Assembly: GCA_036803025.1 (NCBI GenBank)
Contig: DAIRVC010000065.1
Coordinates: 1-13,250, forward strand
DNA: 13,250 bases
Reading direction: 5' to 3'
From: DAIRVC01 sp036803025
GTDB taxonomy: Bacteria; Chloroflexota; Anaerolineae; Anaerolineales; E44-bin32
In this document: in pieces, positions 1 to 8,260 of the stretch
Numbering within the stretch: position 1 is the stretch's first letter
Layout: every line of letters begins with the position of its first letter
Program-made: the position numbers and the translations under genes
Notes under the pieces: model-generated
What the model was told of the DNA's origin: nothing
Databases searched by the model: none
Seen by the model: only the letters and a program-made list of their open reading frames with translations

Positions 1-144
1 CGGAGCCGGTCCGACGGCCGGGTTCTGATAGACCATCGATATGGCGCGGATCGGGCCGAGTTGCGTCAGGCGGCGGACGGCAAGCGGCAGATGTGTCTCA
101 GGCTCCAGGTTCGATCCCAGGGCGATGAAGGCCGGCTCAGTCAA
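1..144 (-). CDS. folK: HPPK (2-amino-4-hydroxy-6-hydroxymethyldihydropteridine pyrophosphokinase), N-terminal part, cut by window edge
   Basis: This enzyme transfers pyrophosphate from ATP to 6-hydroxymethyl-dihydropterin, the step after FolB in folate synthesis. Only the first 48 codons are visible. They read MTEPAFIALGSNLEPE and later SMVYQNPAVGP. The FIALGSNL start and the (Y/F)xNPAVG stretch are the family's N-terminal hallmarks; the catalytic HPR...D region lies beyond the window. The reading frame has no ATG near the start. The best start is a TTG at 144-142 that overlaps the last 8 bases of folB, so translation is probably coupled to folB. The next in-frame residues, TEPAFIALGSN, match the usual position of the family start. 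A start further upstream inside folB cannot be excluded. The gene is short enough to be missed by standard ORF finding. Confidence 0.85.
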   Translation of the reverse strand, partial: MTEPAFIALGSNLEPETHLPLAVRRLTQLGPIRAISMVYQNPAVGPAP

Positions 145-505
145 AGTCGGCAGCCGTGCGTTCGATCTCGACGCCGACCGAACGCGCGAATCGCAGGGCA
201 CCGGGTTTCTCGACTCTCACACGGGCGCGGACGACCCCCGGTGTTTGAACACACAGCTGGGCCACGTCGGCGGCCAGCGCCTCGACCGTGTAACGCCCGG
301 CGGACTCCACATGGGCGATGATCTGCTTGGTCAGCGTACGGTAGTTGACCGTATCGCCGATGGCATCGCTGCTGCCGGCGGGGCGCAGATCGGCGAATAG
401 GGTGATGTTCACCAGGATGTCCTGCGGCTTGTCGCGCTCCCAGTCGTTGATGCCGATAACGCCGCGCAGGAGCAGGTCTTGGATCTCGATCCGATCCTCA
501 GGCAT
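137..505 (-). CDS. folB: Dihydroneopterin aldolase
   Basis: FolB cleaves 7,8-dihydroneopterin to 6-hydroxymethyl-dihydropterin and glycolaldehyde in the cytoplasmic folate pathway. The 122-residue product has the usual family length. It starts DRIEIQDLLLRGVIGINDWER, followed by PQDILVNI. Tyr54 (VNYRTL), Glu75 (TVEALA) and Lys100 in VEKPGAL stand where the family has its active-site residues, Lys100 being the catalytic lysine position. A longer frame runs upstream into the preceding SDR gene, but conservation begins at MPEDRIEI. A GAGG about 8 bases upstream, overlapping the SDR stop codon, fits this start. The SDR stop lies 11 bases upstream and folK overlaps the 3' end by 8 bases, so the three genes form one minus-strand operon. 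Confidence 0.95.
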   Translation of the reverse strand: MPEDRIEIQDLLLRGVIGINDWERDKPQDILVNITLFADLRPAGSSDAIGDTVNYRTLTKQIIAHVESAGRYTVEALAADVAQLCVQTPGVVRARVRVEKPGALRFARSVGVEIERTAADFD

Positions 506-516
506 GGGAGGTGTCC

Positions 517-1257
517 TCAAGCGAGATGCCGGCCGCCGTCCAGGTGCAGGATCACGCCGGTCATGAAATCCGGCCCGGCGAGCAAGAACAACAGGGCGTG
601 GGTGGTCTCCTCGAGCGTCGCCCATCTCGCGATCGGCGCTCCGGGCGGAGGCGGCGCCTGTGGATCGGTCGCCTCCGGCGGCGGAAGGATCGCCCCCAGC
701 GCCAGGCCGTTGACGCGAATCGACGGGGCCAGCGCAAGTGCCAGGCTGCGGGTCATGGCGGCCAATCCAGCTTTGGCGACGGTGTAGGGGAAGTGATCGG
801 CGCCGGGGCGAAGCGCTCGCCAGTCGAGCAGGTTAACGACAGCGCCGGGGCTGCCGGCGCGGACCCGGGCGAAAGCTTGCGTGAGCAGGAAGGGCGCAGT
901 CAGGTTAATCGCCAGGTGCCGCTCCCAGGCTGCGAGTGTCGTCGCCGCCATCACGAGCGGCTCGAAGATGGCGGCGTTGTTGACCAGCAGATCGATCGGC
1001 CCGAGCGCCTCAACCGCCCGGTCGAGCAGTCCGGCTGCCTGAGCCGGATCGGCCAGGTCGGCTTGCAGCAGGGCGGCGCGCCGGCCGCGGGCCTGGACGG
1101 CGGCGCCCGCCGCCTGCGCCCCGGCAGCCGATGCGCCGTAGTGGACGGCGACGTCGGCGCCTTGTGCCGCCAGGGCCTGTACGAACGCGCGGCCCAGCCG
1201 GCGGCCGCCGCCGGTGACGAGAGCCGTGTGACCCCGCAAGTCGAATCCTTCGGGCAT
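517..1257 (-). CDS. Pteridine reductase-like short-chain dehydrogenase (FolM/PTR1 type)
   Basis: This 246-residue NAD(P)H-dependent SDR is likely a pterin reductase, such as dihydromonapterin or dihydrofolate reductase. The cofactor loop is TGGGRRLG at residues 15-22, the TGxxxRxG form typical of pteridine reductases. NNAAI follows at 93-97 and the catalytic Tyr158-x3-Lys162 is present. The residue that is the catalytic Ser in ordinary SDRs is Asp145 (VVNLLDWRA). PTR1 and FolM also carry Asp there. The gene lies directly upstream of folB and divergent to folE, which supports a folate role. The start MPEGFDLRG was chosen because SDR homology begins at once. There is no Shine-Dalgarno sequence, but a TACAAT -10 box ends 6 bases upstream, so the mRNA may be leaderless. 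The exact substrate cannot be fixed from sequence. Confidence 0.82.
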   Translation of the reverse strand: MPEGFDLRGHTALVTGGGRRLGRAFVQALAAQGADVAVHYGASAAGAQAAGAAVQARGRRAALLQADLADPAQAAGLLDRAVEALGPIDLLVNNAAIFEPLVMAATTLAAWERHLAINLTAPFLLTQAFARVRAGSPGAVVNLLDWRALRPGADHFPYTVAKAGLAAMTRSLALALAPSIRVNGLALGAILPPPEATDPQAPPPPGAPIARWATLEETTHALLFLLAGPDFMTGVILHLDGGRHLA

Positions 1258-1263
1258 GCCGCT

Positions 1264-1269
1264 ATTGTA
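1264..1269 (-). promoter_or_regulatory. -10 box of the pteridine-reductase operon, placed for a leaderless mRNA
   Basis: The minus strand reads GAGTACAATAGCGGC and then ATG (1257). TACAAT matches the -10 consensus at five of six bases. A start site about 7 bases downstream would fall on the ATG itself. No good -35 element is visible. Confidence 0.5.
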
Positions 1270-1293
1270 CTCGCGCCCTCGGCTGCGCCGCCG

Positions 1294-1302
1294 TGGTACG
1301 AT
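1294..1302 (+). promoter_or_regulatory. Extended -10 promoter of folE
   Basis: The bases TGGTACGAT give an extended -10 (TGn then TACGAT at 1297-1302), facing folE at 1331. The motif recurs as TGGTAAGAT before the fabL-like gene and TGGTAGCAT before the gene at 3832, which raises confidence. No clear -35 is seen. It lies back to back with the minus-strand -10 at 1264-1269. Confidence 0.45.
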
Positions 1303-1330
1303 GGTGTCCGACGCATCCCGGAGGTGGGCC

Positions 1331-1954
<624 letters not shown>

Positions 1955-1968
1955 GATCCTGTCTTGAA

Positions 1969-2037
1969 TGTCATCCTGGGCTCCAGAGATCCTTCGCTTC
2001 GCTCCCTGGCCAGCCCGCCAGCGCAGGCAGGATGACA
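1969..2037. repeat. REP-like intergenic palindromic repeat, unit A
   Basis: TGTCATCCTG (1969-1978) and CAGGATGACA (2028-2037) are a perfect 10-bp inverted repeat. Between them, read on the minus strand, lies CAGGGAGCGAAGCGAAGGA, a sequence style I recall from dispersed extragenic repeats of other bacteria. The left part of the unit recurs in inverted orientation at 2066-2088. It lies between the convergent folE and ZIP genes and may act as a bidirectional transcription end. Confidence 0.55.
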
Positions 2038-2040
2038 TGT

Positions 2041-2060
2041 GGCAGGTGGGGTGTCCTGCC
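2041..2060. repeat. Short inverted repeat (hairpin)
   Basis: GGCAGG (2041-2046) and CCTGCC (2055-2060) form a perfect 6-bp stem around an 8-base loop. It sits between the two repeat units of this convergent intergenic region. No T-tract follows on either strand. Confidence 0.4.
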
Positions 2061-2065
2061 TCGGT

Positions 2066-2092
2066 CAGGGAGCGAGGCGAATGAGCTCCCTG
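2066..2092. repeat. Inverted second copy of the intergenic repeat, also a terminator-like hairpin
   Basis: CAGGGAGC (2066-2073) and GCTCCCTG (2085-2092) form a perfect 8-bp stem with an 11-base loop. Bases 2066-2088 match the minus strand of 2008-1986 at 20 of 23 positions, so this is a diverged inverted copy of unit A. It lies 22 bases past the stop of the ZIP gene and could end that transcript, though no U-run follows. Confidence 0.5.
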
Positions 2093-2114
2093 GGCATCAG
2101 CGGCCCGCGACGCG

Positions 2115-2843
2115 CTAGGGCATCCACTGCTGAAGCCCGAGCAGGAGCATGAACCCCAGGATGAACCCGAGCGTGGCTTCGTGCTCGAAACCGTGGCTGT
2201 GGCTCTCAGGGATAAGCTCGTCCGAGACGACGTACAACATGGCTCCGGCGGCCAGGGCCAAAGAGAACGGCAGAAGCGGAGTCGAGATCGTCACCAATGC
2301 TGCCCCGAGGAAGGCCGCGATGGGCTCGGTTAAACCAGAGGCCAGCGCCCAGCCGAAGTAGCGCAGAGGAGGCATGCCCGCGGCCCGCAACGGGCCGGCT
2401 ACGGCGATGCCCTCCGGGATGTTGTGGAGCGCGATGGCCAAGGCGATCAGCAAACCGAGGCGGGGTTGAGCAACGTAGCTCGTCCCGACGGCCAGCCCTT
2501 CAGGGATGTTGTGCAGGGTCATCGCTGCCAGAAGCAGCAGGCCGCGCCGGTACGCCTGAGGGTCCGTGGAGATGAGCAGAACGTGCTCGTGCGGGAGAAA
2601 GCGGTCCAGCGCGTGCAGGGCAAGGGCTCCTAGCACCAGACCCATCAGAACGACGAGGATCGACCCGGAAGTGGTGGCCTGACTGATGAGGCCGAGAGTC
2701 GCAACCGCGGTCATGACGCCGGCCGCAAACCCCAGCAGGCAGTCATAAGTGCGCATGTCCAGTCGGCGCAGGAGTGCAACGACGCCGCCGCCAATCCCGG
2801 TGGAAAGGCCGGCGACGAGACTAAGGAGGACTGCCTGTAGCAT
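2115..2843 (-). CDS. ZIP-family divalent metal transporter (ZupT/GufA-like)
   Basis: This 242-residue inner-membrane protein is predicted to import zinc or another divalent metal. It is hydrophobic throughout and has about eight membrane segments. The binuclear metal-site motifs of ZIP transporters are both present: HNIPEG at residues 111-116 and again at 140-145. Further family marks are LTEPIAA near 171 and SDELIPESHSHG at 207-218. The loop PHEHVLL near 84-90 is a short histidine-containing variable region between membrane segments. The start ATG is preceded by GGGGGAGAG, a good ribosome binding site. The gene is convergent with folE. On its other side lies a 131-base gap with a candidate promoter and a dyad. 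The specific metal cannot be told from sequence. Confidence 0.93.
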   Translation of the reverse strand: MLQAVLLSLVAGLSTGIGGGVVALLRRLDMRTYDCLLGFAAGVMTAVATLGLISQATTSGSILVVLMGLVLGALALHALDRFLPHEHVLLISTDPQAYRRGLLLLAAMTLHNIPEGLAVGTSYVAQPRLGLLIALAIALHNIPEGIAVAGPLRAAGMPPLRYFGWALASGLTEPIAAFLGAALVTISTPLLPFSLALAAGAMLYVVSDELIPESHSHGFEHEATLGFILGFMLLLGLQQWMP

Positions 2844-2867
2844 GGTGCTCTCCCCCGGCGAGGATGC

Positions 2868-2895
2868 AGTCTACCTGCCGGACACCGCCGCACAA
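2868..2895 (-). promoter_or_regulatory. Candidate promoter of the ZIP gene
   Basis: On the minus strand a TTGTGC (2895-2890) is separated by 16 bases from TAGACT (2873-2868), each matching the sigma-70 consensus at four of six positions. The -10 lies 24 bases before the ZIP start codon. The matches are modest, so this is tentative. Confidence 0.3.
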
Positions 2896-2900
2896 GTCGC

Positions 2901-2929
2901 CTCAGCGCCCTGGACGTCAGTGCGCTGAG
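2901..2929. promoter_or_regulatory. Perfect dyad upstream of the ZIP gene, possible operator
   Basis: CTCAGCGC (2901-2908) and GCGCTGAG (2922-2929) are a perfect 8-bp inverted repeat with a 13-base spacer. It lies just upstream of the candidate -35 of the ZIP gene, where a regulator could bind. It is GC-rich and does not resemble the AT-rich Fur/Zur boxes, so the regulator is unknown. Confidence 0.35.
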
Positions 2930-2944
2930 AGGCAGATGGCCTGG

Positions 2945-2964
2945 CCAAGAAGGTCGCTTCTTGG
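2945..2964 (-). terminator. Hairpin 10 bases after the fabL-like gene
   Basis: CCAAGAAG (2945-2952) and CTTCTTGG (2957-2964) form a perfect 8-bp stem closed by a 4-base loop, starting 10 bases past the stop codon of the minus-strand reductase. No U-run follows, so it may be a mRNA 3'-end stabiliser or a factor-dependent terminator rather than a classical intrinsic one. Confidence 0.5.
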
Positions 2965-2974
2965 ACGATCCGCG

Positions 2975-3757
2975 TCAACCGAGGAGACTCACGCCCTCCG
3001 CCGGCAGGGTATAGCCTCCGTCAACCAGGATCGTCTGCCCGCGGATCATGCTCGCCTCCGGCGAGCACAGGAATGCCACAACCTGGGCGACGTCTTCGGG
3101 CGTCACCAATCGACCGGCCGGCGTCGCGCGCAGCGCCATGTCCAGGACGGTCCCGTCGCGCGAGGCGTCGAAGTGGCGCAGTGCGTCGGTAGCCACGATC
3201 CCCGGCGAGACGGCATTGACCACGATCCCCATCGGCGCCAGCTCGATGGCCAGGTAGCGCGTCAGGGCCTCGAGAGCGGCCTTGCTGGCGCCGACGACCA
3301 CGTAGTCCGGCAGCACGCGGAACGACCCGGGGCTGGATAGGCTGACGATGGCCCCGCCGCCGCGCGCCTGCATTAAGGGGGCGGCCTGCTGTGCGCAGAA
3401 GAGCAGCGCGCGGGCATTGATGTTCATCGTCCATTCCCAGCCCTTCGGCTTCTGCAACATGGCCGGACGGTTGTAGCCCGAGGCGGCGTTGGAGACGAGG
3501 ATGTCCAGCCCGCCGTAAGCCCGCTTGAGGCCGTCGAAGAGCGCTTCGATCCCGTCCAGTTCGCCCACGTTGGCTCTGACGACCTCGGCCTGCCGCCCGA
3601 TCGCACGGATCGCCTCGGCGGTCTCCTGCGCCGGCTGTCGATTGCGGAAGAAGTTCACCAACAGGTCAGCCCCCTGGCGCGCCAGCTCCAGCGCGATCGC
3701 CCGGCCAATGCCGCGGCCGGAGCCGGTTACCAACGCCACCTTGCCCCTGAAGCGCAT
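2975..3757 (-). CDS. fabL: FabL-like enoyl-ACP reductase (NADPH), SDR family
   Basis: The likely reaction is reduction of trans-2-enoyl-ACP, the last step of each fatty-acid elongation round. The 260-residue protein has the Rossmann loop TGSGRGIG (11-18) and NAASG (90-94). It then closely follows Bacillus FabL as I remember it: WTMNINARALLFCAQ (109-123), SKAALEALTRYLA (158-170), TDALRHF (190-196), TPAGR (212-216) and MIRGQTILVDGG (237-248). Tyr152 and Lys159 have the YX6K spacing of enoyl reductases, not the YX3K of ordinary SDRs. That spacing separates it from FabG. The start at 3757 has GGGAGG upstream; the two earlier ATGs in frame lack one. An extended -10, TGGTAAGAT, lies about 40 bases upstream. 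A FabL-like reductase of another enoyl thioester remains possible. Confidence 0.85.
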   Translation of the reverse strand: MRFRGKVALVTGSGRGIGRAIALELARQGADLLVNFFRNRQPAQETAEAIRAIGRQAEVVRANVGELDGIEALFDGLKRAYGGLDILVSNAASGYNRPAMLQKPKGWEWTMNINARALLFCAQQAAPLMQARGGGAIVSLSSPGSFRVLPDYVVVGASKAALEALTRYLAIELAPMGIVVNAVSPGIVATDALRHFDASRDGTVLDMALRATPAGRLVTPEDVAQVVAFLCSPEASMIRGQTILVDGGYTLPAEGVSLLG

Positions 3758-3795
3758 GCCCGCCTCCCTCGCTGCCTCCATCGATGCCTTTGGCC

Positions 3796-3804
3796 ATCTT
3801 ACCA
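3796..3804 (-). promoter_or_regulatory. Extended -10 promoter of the fabL-like gene
   Basis: The minus strand reads TGGTAAGAT, an extended -10 (TGn plus TAAGAT) lying 38 bases before the start codon. It is back to back with the plus-strand box at 3816-3824. No convincing -35 is seen. Confidence 0.5.
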
Positions 3805-3815
3805 TCGCCCGGCTG

Positions 3816-3824
3816 TGGTAGCAT
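3816..3824 (+). promoter_or_regulatory. Extended -10 promoter, placed for a leaderless mRNA
   Basis: TGGTAGCAT ends 7 bases before the ATG at 3832, so transcription would begin at or next to the start codon. No Shine-Dalgarno sequence is present in the 7 bases between. This heads the operon of the HEPN-like, phospholipase, membrane and esterase genes. Confidence 0.5.
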
Positions 3825-3831
3825 CAGCCTC

Positions 3832-4188
3832 ATGCGCGCACGCGAGCTGCTGATTCAAATCGAAGTGGAGCTGCGCGCCGCCGAAAGCGCCCGGACTGCG
3901 GGCAACGAGGGTCGGGCGCGCGTGTGTGCCCGCCGCGCCGCCGGCCTGGCGGCGGGGGCGTACCTGACGGGCAGGGGGCAGCCAGCGCGTGGAGCGAGCG
4001 CATATGATCGCCTGCGCCGCCTGGAGAGTGCGGCGGGGCTGGCCGAGGATCTGCGGCGGGCCGCCGCCCGCCTGACGGCGCGTGTCGACGCGCATCACCG
4101 GCTTCCGCACGAGCAAGATCCTCTCGAGGACGCCAGGCTCCTGATCGCGGGCTTGCTCGATTCGGACGGCGCTGGAGGGAAGGGGTAG
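3832..4188 (+). CDS. Small helical protein, possibly HEPN-like
   Basis: The function is not known to me. The 118-residue product is rich in Ala, Arg and Leu and looks all-helical. The stretch GNEGRARVCARRAAGLAAGAYL (24-45) and the end pattern HRLPHEQDPLEDARLLIAGL (89-108) resemble the helix arrangement of HEPN-fold proteins. Arg84-VDAH-His89 fits the RX4-6H motif of HEPN RNases, but in so Arg- and His-rich a protein this may be chance. No nucleotidyltransferase (MNT) partner lies next to it. The ATG at 3832 was chosen over one at 3784 because the -10 box at 3819-3824 would lie inside the longer form. The patatin gene starts 2 bases after the stop, so the two are co-transcribed. Confidence 0.65.
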   Translation: MRARELLIQIEVELRAAESARTAGNEGRARVCARRAAGLAAGAYLTGRGQPARGASAYDRLRRLESAAGLAEDLRRAAARLTARVDAHHRLPHEQDPLEDARLLIAGLLDSDGAGGKG

Positions 4189-4190
4189 AG

Positions 4191-5066
4191 ATGGATATCA
4201 CCGTCGCACTGGGGGGCGGAGGCGCGCGCGGCTTCGCGCACATTGGCGCGCTGCGGGTTCTTGAGCGCGAAGGCTTCCGCATTCGGGCGATTTCCGGGAC
4301 CAGCATGGGCGGCGTGATCGCGGCGGTGTACGCGGCGGGCTTCTCCCCGGATGAGATCGAAAAGCACTCGACCGCCGGGTCGCTGCCTGAGCTGATCCGC
4401 TCCCGGCCGGAAGGGCCCGGGCTGATCGGCGTGCGCAAGATCGAGGCCTTCCTTCGCCAGCACCTCGGCGATCGGGAGTTCGCCGACATGACCATCCCGC
4501 TGGCGTTGACCGCCGTCAACCTGGCGGACGGGTCCGAGGTGGTGCTGACGAAGGGCAAGGTGCTTCCGGCGGTGATGGCGACCACGGCCCTGCCCGGCGT
4601 CTTCCCGCCCTACGTCCTCGGGGAGCATCGGCTGCTGGATGGCGGCGTGATCGATCCGGTGCCGGTGGCGGCGGCGCGGGCCCTGTACCCGGCTCCGGTC
4701 GTCGCAGTGGCCCTCTCACCTGCGCCGGAGAACTGGGCCGAGACGCGTTCACCGGCGTCGCTCGGGTTGCCGCTCATCGGCCTGGTGGCGCGGCTGCGCC
4801 CAGCGGAGGTGCTGACGATCGCGCTGCGAGCGGTCGAGATCACGGCGCGGGCGATGACCGAGCTGCGCCTTCAGATCGACCGGCCCGAGGTGGTCATCCG
4901 CCCATCGGTCTCGCACGTCGGGCTCCTGGCGGGGGTCAGGGTTTCCGAAGTGGCCGCGCTCGGCGAGGCAGCCACCCTGGCTGCCCTCCCGCAGCTGCGT
5001 GAGCTCTTCAGCCCGAGGCGTCGGCTCGAGCGCGGGCTGCGACGTGCCTTCGGCGGCGGGAGGTGA
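4191..5066 (+). CDS. Patatin-like phospholipase (RssA-type)
   Basis: Patatin-like enzymes hydrolyse acyl esters of phospholipids with a Ser-Asp dyad. This 291-residue protein shows the oxyanion-hole loop GGGGARG (8-14), the nucleophile Ser38 in GTSMGG, and Asp150 in the DGG motif (LLDGGVIDPVP). All three blocks are in the right order and spacing, so it should be active. PEGPGLIG (73-80) and TTALPGVFPP (131-140) are also typical. There is no signal peptide, so it acts in the cytoplasm or at the inner membrane face. The C-terminal end is basic (SPRRRLERGLRRAFGGGR). Its start lies 2 bases after the upstream stop behind a purine-rich stretch at 4174-4185. Its stop overlaps the GTG of the next gene, which points to translational coupling. 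Confidence 0.93.
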   Translation: MDITVALGGGGARGFAHIGALRVLEREGFRIRAISGTSMGGVIAAVYAAGFSPDEIEKHSTAGSLPELIRSRPEGPGLIGVRKIEAFLRQHLGDREFADMTIPLALTAVNLADGSEVVLTKGKVLPAVMATTALPGVFPPYVLGEHRLLDGGVIDPVPVAAARALYPAPVVAVALSPAPENWAETRSPASLGLPLIGLVARLRPAEVLTIALRAVEITARAMTELRLQIDRPEVVIRPSVSHVGLLAGVRVSEVAALGEAATLAALPQLRELFSPRRRLERGLRRAFGGGR

Positions 5067-5302
5067 GACCTCGGTCCGGGCGCGACCTGCGCAGCTACGC
5101 GCGCAGCACCCAGGCGCGCCTGATCGTGGGTGCGCTCCTATTGGTGTTTGCAGTTGGGGGCGGCTTGATCTGGTTCATCTTCGGCCGCGAGGCCGCCGGC
5201 GCAGCGGCCATCTGCATCGGCGCCGGCCTCGCCCCAGTGGGGCTGATCGCGCTTTGGTTGGCGGTGTTGGAGTGGGTAGCCCGCCGGGGGCGCGATGACT
5301 GA
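5063..5302 (+). CDS. Small two-helix membrane protein
   Basis: I do not recognise the family. The 79-residue product begins with about 19 mostly basic, polar residues. A first membrane helix follows at about 20-40 (LIVGALLLVFAVGGGLIWFIF) and a second, Ala/Gly-rich helix at about 44-73. It ends in RRGRDD. Basic residues at both ends suggest that both termini face the cytoplasm. The start is a GTG in a GTGA overlap with the patatin stop. The end overlaps the next gene by 8 bases in the form ATGACTGA. These overlaps, rather than homology, support it as a real gene. It may anchor or accompany the flanking lipid hydrolases, which is inference. Confidence 0.75.
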   Translation: MRPRSGRDLRSYARSTQARLIVGALLLVFAVGGGLIWFIFGREAAGAAAICIGAGLAPVGLIALWLAVLEWVARRGRDD

Positions 5303-5951
5303 GCCGCTGAACGTCGCCGGCGAAGGCGGCCGCTTGACGTATCGTTTCCGGCCCGCACGGCCGGGCATACGCCTGTCCGTTGTTCTTCTGCACGGGCTGA
5401 CCGGCGATGAGCGGGTGATGTGGGTCCTGGAAAGCGCCTTGCCCCCTGGCAGTCTCATGGTCGCGCCGCGCGGGCCGTTCCCGGCGGAGCTGGGTGGATA
5501 CAGCTGGCGCCGCACGGAAGGGGGCGGCTGGCCGGCGATCGAGGATTTCGAAGAAGCCGTGACCGCCCTGTCCGGCCTGCTGGACGATCTTGAAGCGCGC
5601 GGCCTGGACCGCTCGCGATTGATCCTGGTGGGTTTCAGCCAGGGCGCCGCTTTAGCCTTTGCCGCTGCCTGTCAACCGCGCTCGCGGCCGGCCGGCGTGG
5701 TCGCCTTGGCCGGGTTCCTGCCATCCGGTGACGTGACCTGCCTGGCGCGGCTGCCGGTCTTCTGGGGGCACGGCACTGCCGATGAGCTTGTGCCGGTGGC
5801 GCGGGCACGAGCGGACGCCGACCGCTTGCGATCCGCCGGCGCGCACGTCTTGCTGTGCGAGAGCGACGTCGGCCACAAACTCGGCGCAGACTGCCTGCGC
5901 GGCCTGAAGGCCTGGATCGCCGAAACGTTCCCCGGTCTATCTGAATCCTAG
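5295..5951 (+). CDS. Phospholipase/carboxylesterase family alpha/beta hydrolase
   Basis: This 218-residue cytoplasmic hydrolase belongs to the acyl-protein thioesterase/YpfH-like carboxylesterase group. The oxyanion region is VVLLHGLTGDE (29-39). The nucleophile is Ser115 in GFSQGAA, the acid Asp163 in HGTADELVP, and the base His194 in VGHKLG. The catalytic triad is therefore complete. AFAAAC and GVVALAGFLP also match the family. The usual length is about 210-220 residues. It is the last gene of the operon with the patatin-like phospholipase and starts inside the preceding gene. A GGGGG run a few bases upstream is a weak ribosome binding site, so coupling is likely. The natural ester or thioester substrate cannot be told from sequence. 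Confidence 0.9.
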   Translation: MTEPLNVAGEGGRLTYRFRPARPGIRLSVVLLHGLTGDERVMWVLESALPPGSLMVAPRGPFPAELGGYSWRRTEGGGWPAIEDFEEAVTALSGLLDDLEARGLDRSRLILVGFSQGAALAFAAACQPRSRPAGVVALAGFLPSGDVTCLARLPVFWGHGTADELVPVARARADADRLRSAGAHVLLCESDVGHKLGADCLRGLKAWIAETFPGLSES

Positions 5952-5992
5952 ACAGGTCGCTTCGTCGTTCGCGTCGTCCCTCGATCGATTCG

Positions 5993-6001
5993 TGTTATCA
6001 T
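5993..6001 (+). promoter_or_regulatory. Candidate extended -10 promoter of the transketolase operon
   Basis: TGTTATCAT is an extended -10 (TGn plus TATCAT), 42 bases past the esterase stop. A start near 6008 would give a leader of about 165 bases before the transketolase. The -35 region at the right spacing (GTCGTC) is poor. Confidence 0.4.
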
Positions 6002-6038
6002 CCCCTCACCGCCCACGCCGCGACTTCATCGCCGGCGC

Positions 6039-6054
6039 AGGCCGCGAGCGGCCT
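6039..6054 (+). other. Leader hairpin in the 221-base gap before tkt
   Basis: The gap 5952-6172 holds no supported gene. Within it AGGCCGC (6039-6045) and GCGGCCT (6048-6054) form a perfect GC-rich dyad two bases apart, followed by TTGT. It could be a leader structure or an end for the upstream operon. Small open frames across this gap have no family features and overlap tkt out of frame. Confidence 0.3.
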
Positions 6055-6172
6055 TGTCCGACTCGCCCACGGGCCAGCATGTCCCAGACTCACGAACGCC
6101 AGTGCACATGGATCGCGCCCGCCGCCGGACGCGTCGACCCACTGAACTTTCATCCCCTCATGAGGTCCCGCA

Positions 6173-8256
<2,084 letters not shown>

Positions 8257-8260
<4 letters not shown>

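Noticed and set aside
2066..2092. Classical intrinsic terminator for folE or the ZIP gene
   Set aside because: The stem is good but no T-tract follows on either strand, so it is listed as a repeat with possible termination activity instead.
4095..4628. Minus-strand frames opposite the HEPN-like and patatin genes
   Set aside because: They oppose a gene with a complete patatin active site and have low-complexity, shadow-like composition.
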